The notes: a model not told the origin generated them from the letters alone. A DNA stretch of 9,062 nucleotides from JBDSEG01 sp039920165 (GCA_039920165.1 JBDSEG010000094.1:1-9062); one strand, 5' to 3'. Shown: positions 1-6,324, numbered from the stretch's first letter. A program made the numbers and translations.

Positions 1-611
1 TCCGTGTTCGACACCCCCGCCACCTTCGGGTCGATCTCGTAACCGCTGGGCGTGCTGACATGCAGGGTGAAGCCCAGGATGTCGGCAGCCTGCAGCCAGG
101 TGTTGGCCATGTTGTTGCCGTCGCCGACCCAGGCGACGACCTTGCCCTGGATGCTGCCGCGATGCTCGATCAGGGTGTACACGTCCGCCAGGATCTGGCA
201 CGGGTGGTATTCGTTCGTCAGGCCGTTGATGACCGGCACACGGGAGTGCGCAGCGAAGGCCTCGAGCTTGGCGTGCTCAAACGTCCTGATCATCACGATG
301 TCGACCATCCGGCTGATGACCCGCGCGCTGTCCTCGACCGGCTCGGCCCGGCCGAGCTGGCTGTCGCCGGTGGTGAGGTTCACGACCGAGCCGCCCATCT
401 GGTACATGCCGGCCTCGAAGCTGACGCGGGTTCGGGTGCTCGCTTTCTCGAAGATCATCGCGAGCGTGCGGTCGACCAGCGGCGTGTATTTCTCGTAGTT
501 CTTGAAGCGCGTCTTGACGGTTGCGGTGCGCTCGAACAGGTAGGCATATTCCTCGGCGCGGAAATCCTTGAACTGCAGGAAATGCTTCATCAGCGTCGGC
601 CCCGGCTTCAT
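1..611 (-). CDS. argF: Ornithine carbamoyltransferase, partial (C-terminus off the left edge)
   Basis: Ornithine carbamoyltransferase makes citrulline from ornithine and carbamoyl phosphate in the cytoplasmic arginine pathway. The first 203 codons are present of a family that is usually a little over 300 residues. The carbamoyl-phosphate loop STRTR is at residues 58-62, inside FEKASTRTRVSFEAG. HPCQ is at 136-139, and WVGDGNNMANTW, which leads into the ornithine-binding domain, is at 161-172. These residues fit anabolic OTCase. The ATG at 611 is the first in-frame start after the argD stop, 11 bp away. A second ATG at 590 gives the start MKHFLQFKDF, which looks like the usual family N-terminus; neither has a strong ribosome binding site, so the start is uncertain by seven residues. 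It is almost certainly co-transcribed with argD upstream. The frame is intact to the window edge. Confidence 0.96.
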   Translation of the reverse strand, partial: MKPGPTLMKHFLQFKDFRAEEYAYLFERTATVKTRFKNYEKYTPLVDRTLAMIFEKASTRTRVSFEAGMYQMGGSVVNLTTGDSQLGRAEPVEDSARVISRMVDIVMIRTFEHAKLEAFAAHSRVPVINGLTNEYHPCQILADVYTLIEHRGSIQGKVVAWVGDGNNMANTWLQAADILGFTLHVSTPSGYEIDPKVAGVSNT

Positions 612-622
612 CGCGGCGGGAG

Positions 623-1852
623 TCAGGTCGGCGGCACCGCGACCGTCTCGGCGGTCTCGGCGAGGAAGGTCTCGATGAGCGGGCACAGGATGTCGACGAT
701 CTGCTGCGCCTCCACGCGGTTGAGGATGAGCGCCGGCAGCAGCCGCACCACCTTGTCCGCGGTGACGCTGATCATCAGCCCGCCTTGCGCGGCGCGGCCG
801 AGCAGGGCGCCGCACGGGCGCGCGAGTTCGATGCCGATCATCAGCCCCTGGCCGCGCACCTCGACGACGCCCGGCACACGCACCAGGCGCTCGCGCAGCG
901 CAGACGATAGGAAATCGCCCATCCGCTGCGCATTCGCGAGCAGGCCCTCCTCTTCCATGATTCGGATGGTCTCGACGCCAGCGCGCATCGCGAGCGGGTT
1001 GCCGCCGAAGGTGGTGCCGTGGTTGCCGGGACCGAAGACGTTCGCCGCGCGCGGGCCGCACACGACCGCGCCGATCGGCACCCCGGAACCCAATCCTTTC
1101 GCCAGGGGCATCACGTCGGCGTGGATGCCGGCCCACTGGTGCGCGAACCACTTGCCGGTGCGGCCCATTCCGCACTGCACCTCGTCCAGCATGAGCAGCC
1201 AGTCGCGCTCGTCGCAGGTGCGCCGCAGCGCCTGCAGATAGCCGGCCTGGGACGGATTGATTCCGCCCTCGCCCTGGATCACCTCGAGAAAGATCGCGAC
1301 CACGTTCGGATGGCTGCGCGCGACGCGTTCGACGGCCTCGATATCGTTCAGCCCGACCCGCACGAAGCCCTCGACCAGCGGGCCGAAGCCGGCCTGGATT
1401 TTCGGGTTGCCCGTGGCCGACAGCGTGGCGATCGAGCGGCCGTGGAAGGCGCGCTCGTAGACGATGATCTCGGGCCGCTCGATGCCCTTGTCGTGGCCGA
1501 ACTTGCGCGCGATCTTGATGGCCGCTTCGTTCGCCTCGAGCCCGGAATTGCAGAAGAAGACGTTGCTCAGGCCGGACAGCTCGCACAGCTTGGCAGCCAG
1601 CGTTTCCTGCAGCGGCACCTGGTAGTAGTTGCTGCTGTGGATCAGCTTGCCAATCTGGTCGTGCAGCGCCGGCACGAGCTTCGGGTGCGCGTGGCCCAGC
1701 GTATTGACGGCAATGCCGGCCAATGCGTCGAGGTATTTTTTGCCCTCGGTATCCCACAGCCAGCAGCCTTCGCCATGCGACAGCGCCATCGGCAGGCGGC
1801 CATAGGTCTGCATCACATGCGGGTCGGTCGGGGCGGGGCCGGGCGCGTTCAT
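623..1852 (-). CDS. argD: Acetylornithine aminotransferase
   Basis: This is a PLP-dependent class III aminotransferase that converts N-acetylglutamate semialdehyde to N-acetylornithine. The protein is 409 residues from the chosen start, the usual family length. Visible motifs are NSGLEANEAAIK near residue 102, AFHGRS near 135, the PLP-ring aspartate in LDEVQCGMGRTG (about D223), and the Schiff-base lysine in PLAKGLGSG (about K252). GTTFGGNPLA follows near 279. An in-frame GTG at 1858 would add two residues. I prefer the ATG at 1852 because GGAG (minus strand, 1861-1858) sits 5 nt before it but directly abuts the GTG. It ends 11 bp before argF, forming an argD-argF operon. The related class III enzyme succinylornithine transaminase (AstC) is possible by sequence alone, but the argF linkage favours biosynthetic ArgD. 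Confidence 0.95.
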   Translation of the reverse strand: MNAPGPAPTDPHVMQTYGRLPMALSHGEGCWLWDTEGKKYLDALAGIAVNTLGHAHPKLVPALHDQIGKLIHSSNYYQVPLQETLAAKLCELSGLSNVFFCNSGLEANEAAIKIARKFGHDKGIERPEIIVYERAFHGRSIATLSATGNPKIQAGFGPLVEGFVRVGLNDIEAVERVARSHPNVVAIFLEVIQGEGGINPSQAGYLQALRRTCDERDWLLMLDEVQCGMGRTGKWFAHQWAGIHADVMPLAKGLGSGVPIGAVVCGPRAANVFGPGNHGTTFGGNPLAMRAGVETIRIMEEEGLLANAQRMGDFLSSALRERLVRVPGVVEVRGQGLMIGIELARPCGALLGRAAQGGLMISVTADKVVRLLPALILNRVEAQQIVDILCPLIETFLAETAETVAVPPT

Positions 1853-1857
1853 GGTCA

Positions 1858-1861
1858 CTCC
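1858..1861 (-). promoter_or_regulatory. Shine-Dalgarno GGAG of argD
   Basis: On the minus strand GGAG is followed by TGACC and then ATG at 1852. The 5-nt spacer suits the ATG and excludes the GTG at 1858, whose first base is the last G of the motif. This is the reason for setting the argD start at 1852. Confidence 0.6.
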
Positions 1862-1913
1862 ATTGCTGTGGAAGGACCGGTGCTGCGGGATCGATCACGG
1901 TCCGAGCCGCGGA

Positions 1914-1919
1914 ATTCTA
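1914..1919 (-). promoter_or_regulatory. Candidate -10 element (TAGAAT) for argD-argF
   Basis: TAGAAT on the minus strand matches five of six bases of the sigma-70 -10 consensus. It lies about 60 bp upstream of the argD ATG and would give a leader of about 55 nt. No good TTGACA-like -35 is seen 16-18 bp upstream, where the sequence is nearly all G and C. It is the only AT-rich hexamer of this kind in the 130-bp gap. I saw no arginine-repressor operator that I could defend. Confidence 0.35.
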
Positions 1920-1982
1920 CGGGGCGCCGCGCCGGCAGCCGCGCACGGCCACAATTCGCCGCCCCGCCCGCACCGCCATCCG

Positions 1983-2278
1983 ATGACCGCTGCCCCGCCG
2001 CTTCTTGATCGCGGCGTCACGCTCGAGGGCCACGTCTTGCGTCCGAGCGCCTGGCCGGCGCGATGTCGTTGTTCCGACCGGATCCTTCGGGCGGCATCGG
2101 CGCCTTCGCCGGCTATTCGCCTTACTGCGCCCCGGGCAGCGCCGAAGGCGTCAAGTGCGTGGTGGTGAGCGAGGCGCTGCGCGATATCGAGTTGATGGCG
2201 TGGGATTTCGTCATGCACTTCGCGCTCGACAACCGGCTCGTGTGCGTCGAGATCGACCCCTCGACGGCCCTTGGCTGA
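1983..2278 (+). pseudogene. DUF3579-family protein, frameshifted
   Basis: DUF3579 proteins are small (about 100 residues), of unknown function, and in Betaproteobacteria often lie near argF and rpsT. From the ATG at 1983 the frame reads GVTLEGHVLRPSAW, the family N-terminus. The remainder, ERLAGAMSLFRPDPSGGIG then AFAGYSPYCAPGSAEGVKCV and AWDFVMHFALDNRL, lies in another frame ending at 2278. The family core normally reads RPSDWAERLAGxMSxFRP; here RPS runs directly into what encodes ERLAG, with about 13 bases missing. The first frame therefore ends at 2168 after 61 residues with a nonsense tail. An internal ATG at 2063 could produce the 71-residue C-terminal part, but no ribosome binding site precedes it. 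A sequencing or assembly error cannot be ruled out. The family assignment is from remembered motifs and is strong because both halves match. Confidence 0.8.
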
Positions 2279-2293
2279 GCGCGGGCCGGACGC

Positions 2294-2321
2294 AAAAAAG
2301 GCCCGCCGCGGCGAGCCTTTT
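2294..2321 (-). terminator. Rho-independent terminator of rpsT, probably bidirectional
   Basis: On the minus strand, starting 20 nt after the rpsT stop, AAAAGGCTCGCC pairs with GGCGGGCCTTTT across a tiny GC centre, with one T-G wobble, and continues into a run of six T. Read on the plus strand the same stem ends in TTTT, 15 bp after the DUF3579 stop at 2278. One hairpin can therefore end both convergent transcripts, more strongly in the rpsT direction. Confidence 0.85.
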
Positions 2322-2340
2322 CAAGTGTATGCAGTGGGCG

Positions 2341-2637
2341 TCAGGCAGCGAGCTGCTTGATCTTGGCCGACAGCCGGCTCTTGTGGCGAGCTGCTTTGTT
2401 CTTGTGGAACAGGCCCTTGTCGGCGATCGAATCGATGACCGGCTGCGCCGACTTGTAGAGCTCGGCCGCCTTTGCCTTGTCGCCCGCGACGACGGCCTTC
2501 TGCACGTTCTTGATGACGGTGCGGAATTTCGACCGCAGCGCGGTATTGGCGGCGTTCAGCTTCAGATCCTGGCGCACGCGCTTCAGGCCCGAGGCGATGC
2601 GGACGGTCTTCTTCTTGGCTTTTGCGGTGGTGGCCAT
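2341..2637 (-). CDS. rpsT: 30S ribosomal protein S20
   Basis: S20 binds 16S rRNA early in assembly of the small ribosomal subunit. The 98-residue product is rich in Lys and Arg and carries the family core LRSKFRTVIKNVQKAVVAGD (35-53 region) and the C-terminal signature GLFHKNKAARHKSRLSAKIK (75-94). The N-terminus is about ten residues longer than the usual 87-residue S20, as in several Burkholderiales. The ATG at 2637 gives MATTAKAKKK. The frame stays open far upstream, but that extension reads as non-protein GC-rich sequence across the divergent murJ promoter. There is no recognisable Shine-Dalgarno: the bases before the ATG read CCCCAAGCTCAAGC. S20 is translationally autoregulated in E. coli, so a weak site may be relevant, but that is inference. 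It is monocistronic, with its own promoter and terminator. Confidence 0.97.
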   Translation of the reverse strand: MATTAKAKKKTVRIASGLKRVRQDLKLNAANTALRSKFRTVIKNVQKAVVAGDKAKAAELYKSAQPVIDSIADKGLFHKNKAARHKSRLSAKIKQLAA

Positions 2638-2672
2638 GCTTGAGCTTGGGGGTCGGGGAAACGAAGCCGGCG

Positions 2673-2678
2673 AGTATA
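2673..2678 (-). promoter_or_regulatory. rpsT: -10 element (TATACT) of the rpsT promoter
   Basis: TATACT on the minus strand lies 35 bp before the rpsT ATG and predicts a leader of about 30 nt. It is followed by the GC-rich stretch CGCCGGC. A GC-rich discriminator is typical of ribosomal promoters repressed by ppGpp/DksA. At 17-bp spacing the -35 hexamer is CGCGAC (2701-2696), far from TTGACA, so the promoter would be weak or dependent on a partner factor. Confidence 0.55.
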
Positions 2679-2721
2679 TCAGGGCACGCTGACCGGTCGC
2701 GGACCGGCGAGGGCCACTGCC

Positions 2722-2727
2722 TATAAT
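2722..2727 (+). promoter_or_regulatory. murJ: -10 element (TATAAT) of the murJ promoter
   Basis: This is a perfect TATAAT 37 bp before the murJ ATG. It is followed by CGCCGGC, the same discriminator-like sequence as in the rpsT promoter. At 17-bp spacing the -35 would be GCGGAC (2699-2704), which overlaps the predicted rpsT -35 by three bases. TG occurs one base too far upstream for a standard extended -10. The predicted leader is about 30 nt. Confidence 0.6.
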
Positions 2728-2764
2728 CGCCGGCTTTGACCTGTTGCCCGGGCGCCCGAATCCC

Positions 2765-4321
2765 ATGAACCTGCTGCGGGCCGCCTCGACGATTTCCCTC
2801 CTGACGCTGGCATCCCGCATCACCGGACTCGCGCGCGACATCATCACGGCGCAGTTGTTCGGTGCAAGCGCGCTGATGGACGCCTTCAATGTGGCGTTTC
2901 GCATTCCCAACCTGCTGCGCCGTCTGTTCGCTGAAGGCGCCTTCTCGCAGGCTTTCGTTCCCATCCTTGCTGTGACGCGCGCGCGCGACGGCGACGTCGC
3001 CACCCGCGGCCTGATCGATGCCGTCGCGACGGTGCTGTTCTGGACGCTGCTCGTGATCTGCGGCATCGGCGTGGTGGCCGCGCCGGTCATCGTGTGGATG
3101 ATGGCCGCGGGGCTTGCGCGCTTCGACGCGGCGGTTCTGATGACGCGGGTCATGTTTCCGTATATCGGCTTCATGTCGCTGGTCGCCTTGTCGGCCGGCA
3201 TCCTCAACACATGGAAGCGCTTCGCAGTTCCGGCGGCGACGCCGGTGCTGCTGAATGTCGCGCTCATCGCAGCGGCCTGGTGGCTCGCGCCATGGTTCGC
3301 GCGCTCGGGCATCGAGCCGATCTACGCGCTTGCCGTGGGCGTAATGGTCGGCGGCGTTCTGCAGCTCGCGATCCAGCTTCCCGCCCTTTGGCGCATCGGC
3401 GGGTTGCCGCGCATCGGCCTCGCGCCGGCGCGGCTGCGCGCGGCTTGGTCGCATCCCGGCGTGGCCGGCGTGCTGCGCCAGATGGCGCCGGCGCTGATCG
3501 GCGTTTCGGTGGCGCAGCTGTCGTTGCTCATCAATACGCAGATCGCTTCGCACCAGGGCGTCGGCGCGGTCTCGTGGCTGTTCTATGCCGACCGGCTGAT
3601 GGAATTTCCCACCGGCCTGCTCGGCGTCGCACTCGGCGTGGTGCTGATCCCGCAGCTATCCTCGGCCCAGGGGCGTGGCGACGCTGCGGCCTATTCGGGA
3701 CTGCTCGACTGGGGCTTGCGGCTGGTGCTGCTGCTCGCGCTGCCGTGTGCGGTCGCGCTACTGGTGTTTCCGCATGCGCTCGTCGCGACCTTGTTCCAGC
3801 GTGGCGCGTTCAGCGCGCACGATGCGCAAATGACGGTGCTCGCGCTGCGCGGCTACGGCGTCGGGCTGGTCGGCCTGATCGGCGTGAAGATCCTCGCCCC
3901 CGGCTTCTATGCGCGCCAAGACGTGCGCACACCGGTGCGTATCGCGGTCGTCGTGCTCGTGCTGACGCAGGCGATGAACCTGGTCTTCGTGCCCTTTCTG
4001 GGCCACGCCGGGCTGGCGCTGTCGATCGGCTTGGGTGGGCTCGTGAACGCGCTGTGGCTGCTGATCGGCCTGCGCTCGGCCGGTGCCTACGTTCCCGAGC
4101 CCGGCTGGGCCGGCTTCGCGCTGCGCGTGGCACTCGCCACGGCGCTGCTCGGGATCGCACTGTCCGTCGCCGAGCAGGTGATCGACTGGAGCGGCGCCGG
4201 CGGGCGCGAGGCAGGCCGTATCGCCGCGCTGGCCGCGTGCCTGGCTGGCGCGGCTCTGCTTTATTTCGGCACGCTCGTTGCGTCGGGTCTGCGCGTCGCG
4301 CAGTTCGTGCGGCGCGCCTAG
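2765..4321 (+). CDS. murJ: Lipid II flippase MurJ (MviN)
   Basis: MurJ is the MOP-superfamily inner-membrane transporter that flips lipid II to the periplasmic face for peptidoglycan synthesis. The 518-residue protein is hydrophobic throughout and consistent with the family's 14 membrane helices. The family N-terminal signature is clear: SRITGLARD, then LFGASALMDAFNVAFRIPNL and LRRLFAEGAFSQAFVP. R18, R24, D39 and R52 fall at the same numbers as residues reported essential in E. coli MurJ. YADRLMEFPTGLLGVALG (274-291) carries the cavity arginine (R277 here, R270 in E. coli). I chose the ATG at 2765 over a TTG at 2744 because MNLLRAASTISLLTLASR is the normal start. No Shine-Dalgarno is evident. 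It is the first gene of the rightward series, read from the divergent promoter shared with rpsT. Confidence 0.96.
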   Translation: MNLLRAASTISLLTLASRITGLARDIITAQLFGASALMDAFNVAFRIPNLLRRLFAEGAFSQAFVPILAVTRARDGDVATRGLIDAVATVLFWTLLVICGIGVVAAPVIVWMMAAGLARFDAAVLMTRVMFPYIGFMSLVALSAGILNTWKRFAVPAATPVLLNVALIAAAWWLAPWFARSGIEPIYALAVGVMVGGVLQLAIQLPALWRIGGLPRIGLAPARLRAAWSHPGVAGVLRQMAPALIGVSVAQLSLLINTQIASHQGVGAVSWLFYADRLMEFPTGLLGVALGVVLIPQLSSAQGRGDAAAYSGLLDWGLRLVLLLALPCAVALLVFPHALVATLFQRGAFSAHDAQMTVLALRGYGVGLVGLIGVKILAPGFYARQDVRTPVRIAVVVLVLTQAMNLVFVPFLGHAGLALSIGLGGLVNALWLLIGLRSAGAYVPEPGWAGFALRVALATALLGIALSVAEQVIDWSGAGGREAGRIAALAACLAGAALLYFGTLVASGLRVAQFVRRA

Positions 4322-4342
4322 GCTCATCGCTTTCACAGGCTC

Positions 4343-4348
4343 TAAACT
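4343..4348 (+). promoter_or_regulatory. Candidate -10 (TAAACT) immediately before the SirB1-family gene
   Basis: TAAACT ends 7 nt before the ATG at 4356, so initiation at normal distance would fall on or next to the start codon and give a leaderless or nearly leaderless mRNA. The gene has no Shine-Dalgarno, which fits. No -35 match is seen around 4320-4325. The call is speculative; read-through from murJ is equally possible. Confidence 0.25.
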
Positions 4349-4355
4349 GGGTTCG

Positions 4356-5234
4356 ATGCCCGCGCCACTGTCCTTTGCGGCCCCGACCGCGCTCGAATAT
4401 TTCGCGACGCTGGTCGCCGACGATGCGAGCCTGCCGCTCGTCGAGGCCGCCCTCGCGCTGGCGCAGGACGACCACCCGGGGCTCGATATCCAGGCCGAGC
4501 TGGCGCGCATCGACGACCTGGCCCAGCGCCTGCGGCGCCGCATCCCGGCCGATGCGGTCGCGCTGCAGCGACTGCGCTGGCTCAACCGCTATTTTTTCGG
4601 CGAACTCGGATTCGCCGGCAACCTGAACGACTACCACCACCCCGACAACAGCTATCTGCATCGTGTTCTCGCGACGCGCCGCGGCATTCCCATCACCCTG
4701 GCGGTGCTGTATATCGAACTCGCGACCCAGATCGGCCTGAGCGCCCAAGGGGTCTCGTTTCCGGGACACTTCCTCGTGAAGATGCGAATGCAGGGCGGCC
4801 AGCGGCCGGGCGAGGTGGTGATCGATCCCTTCACCGGCCAGTCGCTCTCGCGCGAGGAACTCGACCAGCGGCTGGCGCCCTACCGGCGCTCGAGCGGGCT
4901 GCCATCCGATTTCGAGGCGCCGGTCGGCCTCTTCCTGCAATCGGCCTCGTCGCGCGAGGTGCTTGCCCGGATGCTGCGCAACCTGAAGCAGATTCACCGC
5001 GGCAGCGCCCGCGCCGCGGCCTGGCTCGCGGTGCAGGATCGGCTCGTGATCCTCTTGCCGCAGGACGCGGACGAGCGACGCGACCGTGGCCTGGCGCACG
5101 CCGAACTCGGTCATGCGCGGGCCGCGCTGCGCGATCTTCAGGCCTACCTCGACGCGGCGCCGCAGGCCGGCGACCGCGACGTCGTCGAGCAGCGCATCGC
5201 AGCGCTGGGACGCGGCCCGACCCGCCTGCATTGA
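4356..5234 (+). CDS. SirB1-family protein: transglutaminase-like domain plus TPR-like C-terminus
   Basis: This 292-residue cytoplasmic protein belongs to the SirB1/YchA family, whose biochemical role is not established. The N-terminal half carries the family core: LRWLNRYFFGELGF (73-86), NDYHHPDNSYLHRVL (91-105), RRGIPITLAVLYIELA (108-123) and GVSFPGHFLVKM (132-143), then VVIDPF (154-159). H138 and D157 match the His and Asp of a transglutaminase triad, but the protein contains no cysteine, so a thiol mechanism is excluded. The C-terminal part (about 195-285) is helical and TPR-like, including AAAWLAVQDRLVILLPQDADE and RDRGLAHAELGHARAALRDL. I chose the ATG at 4356, 34 bp after murJ; the frame stays open into murJ, but that extension is a shadow. 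An AI-2E-family gene follows after 18 bp, probably in the same transcript. Confidence 0.88.
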   Translation: MPAPLSFAAPTALEYFATLVADDASLPLVEAALALAQDDHPGLDIQAELARIDDLAQRLRRRIPADAVALQRLRWLNRYFFGELGFAGNLNDYHHPDNSYLHRVLATRRGIPITLAVLYIELATQIGLSAQGVSFPGHFLVKMRMQGGQRPGEVVIDPFTGQSLSREELDQRLAPYRRSSGLPSDFEAPVGLFLQSASSREVLARMLRNLKQIHRGSARAAAWLAVQDRLVILLPQDADERRDRGLAHAELGHARAALRDLQAYLDAAPQAGDRDVVEQRIAALGRGPTRLH

Positions 5235-5237
5235 CGC

Positions 5238-5244
5238 GAGAGGA
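5238..5244 (+). promoter_or_regulatory. Shine-Dalgarno GAGAGGA of the AI-2E-family gene
   Basis: GAGAGGA lies 8 nt before the ATG at 5253, in the 18-bp gap after the SirB1-family stop codon. It is the clearest ribosome binding site on the rightward strand and fixes this start. Confidence 0.7.
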
Positions 5245-5252
5245 AAGCCACG

Positions 5253-6314
5253 ATGCCTGCATTCACCGCCCAGCGCCAGACCCTGGCATGGCTCGCCGTG
5301 GGAATCCTCGCGCTGACGCTCGTCTGGCTGCTCGCGCCGGTGCTGTCGCCCTTTCTTGTCGGCGCGGTCGCGGCCTATGCGCTGCACCCTGTGGTCGAGC
5401 GGCTGGCGCGCGTCGGCGTGCCGCGGGTGCTGGCGGTCGCGCTGGTCGAGGTCCTCGCGATCCTTCTGCTCGTCGCCTTGCTGCTGCTGATGGTGCCGAT
5501 CCTGTCGAAGGAACTGCCCTTGCTGCGCGACCAGATCCCGGTGCTGGCCGAGCGTGCGAACCGCGCGCTCACGCCATGGCTGGCCCAGATCGGCATCAAC
5601 GTCGCGCTCGATATCGGCAGCATCAAGACCTTCGTCCTCACCTACCTCGACGCGAACCTAGAAGAGTGGTTCACCACGCTGCTCAACTCGGCGCGCATCG
5701 GCGGCAGCTTTCTGCTGACGCTGATCGGCATCCTGATCCTGGTGCCGGTGGCGCTGTTCTATCTTCTGCTCGACTGGCCGCGTTTCACGCTGCGCGTGCA
5801 CAACCTCGTGCCGCCGCGCCTGCGGCCTAAGGTGGAAGGCTTTCTCGACGAGTGCGACACCATGCTCGGCCAGTACCTGCGCGGCCAGCTGCTGGTGATG
5901 GCGATCCTCGCGATGTATTACGCGGTCGGCCTGGCCGCATTCGGCTTCGACCTCGCCGTCCCGGTGGGCGTGTTCACCGGCCTGGCGATCTTCATTCCCT
6001 ACCTCGGCTTCGGGCTCGGGCTGCTGCTCGCTCTGCTCGCCGGCGTGCTGCAGTTCGGCGGCTGGTTCGGCGTGATCTCGGTGGCGGTGATCTACGGAAT
6101 CGGCCAGCTGGTCGAGGGCCTGTACCTCACGCCGCGGCTGGTCGGCGAGCGCATCGGCATCAATCCGTTGATGGTGATCTTCGCGCTGCTCGCGTTCGGT
6201 CATCTGTTCGGCTTTGTCGGCGTGCTGATCGCCCTGCCGGTCAGCGCCGTGCTCGCGGTCGCGCTGCGCCGCCTGCATGGGGCCTGGTTCGCGAGCCTGC
6301 TGTATCGCGGATGA
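5253..6314 (+). CDS. AI-2E/PerM-family transporter (formerly DUF20/UPF0118)
   Basis: This is a 353-residue integral inner-membrane protein. The family includes E. coli TqsA (AI-2 export), PerM and YdiK, and some members act as Na+/H+ antiporters or other exporters; the substrate here cannot be told from sequence. Two hydrophobic segments occupy about 10-45, a third about 58-84, then a soluble loop of about 85-145. Family landmarks follow: FYLLLDWPRF (169-178), GQYLRGQLLVM (206-216), AIFIPYLGFGLG (245-256) and LTPRLVGERIGINPLMVIF (292-310). The last two are the most diagnostic. In Betaproteobacteria an AI-2E-family gene often lies upstream of hda, as here. The stop is 10 bp before the hda ATG, so co-transcription is likely. 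Confidence 0.92.
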   Translation: MPAFTAQRQTLAWLAVGILALTLVWLLAPVLSPFLVGAVAAYALHPVVERLARVGVPRVLAVALVEVLAILLLVALLLLMVPILSKELPLLRDQIPVLAERANRALTPWLAQIGINVALDIGSIKTFVLTYLDANLEEWFTTLLNSARIGGSFLLTLIGILILVPVALFYLLLDWPRFTLRVHNLVPPRLRPKVEGFLDECDTMLGQYLRGQLLVMAILAMYYAVGLAAFGFDLAVPVGVFTGLAIFIPYLGFGLGLLLALLAGVLQFGGWFGVISVAVIYGIGQLVEGLYLTPRLVGERIGINPLMVIFALLAFGHLFGFVGVLIALPVSAVLAVALRRLHGAWFASLLYRG

Positions 6315-6324
6315 CGCCACCCGG

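Larger units (their letters stand above)
2664..2736. repeat. Symmetric divergent promoter palindrome between rpsT and murJ
   Basis: The left arm 2664-2678 and right arm 2722-2736 are inverted copies matching at 14 of 15 bases; each consists of a -10 hexamer followed by CGCCGGCTT. Their midpoint is exactly base 2700. The same base is the centre of a perfect inner dyad, CCGGTC-GCG-GACCGG, at 2693-2707. The 14-base segments between inner dyad and arms (2679-2692 and 2708-2721) are not symmetrical. The inner dyad occupies the position where both -35 elements should be, so it could be a regulator site or a compromise shared -35 region. What is seen is the symmetry; the regulatory role is inferred. 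Confidence 0.6.

Noticed and set aside
60..1241. 393-codon plus-strand open frame opposite argF and argD
   Set aside because: It is antisense to two clear enzymes with intact catalytic motifs, has low-complexity Arg/Ser/Pro composition, and shows no domain.
1853..1858. GTG start for argD at 1858
   Set aside because: The GGAG ribosome binding site overlaps that codon; its spacing fits only the ATG at 1852.
2063..2278. A stand-alone 71-residue gene
   Set aside because: It is the C-terminal two thirds of DUF3579. The missing N-terminal part is just upstream in another frame and no ribosome binding site precedes ATG 2063, so a broken gene is the better reading.
2744..2764. TTG start for murJ at 2744
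   Set aside because: It would add seven residues before the normal MurJ N-terminus, and the essential residues fall at E. coli numbering when the ATG at 2765 is used.
2638..3553. Upstream extensions of the rpsT frame and a second long minus-strand frame, reaching 3312 and 3553
   Set aside because: They run through the divergent promoter and antisense to murJ. The ribosomal protein itself begins at 2637, where the S20 N-terminus starts.
3810..5387. 525-codon minus-strand open frame opposite murJ, the SirB1-family gene and the start of the AI-2E-family gene
   Set aside because: It crosses three well-supported genes, is dominated by Arg/Ala/Gly/Gln runs typical of antisense reading of GC-rich codons, and has no recognisable domain.
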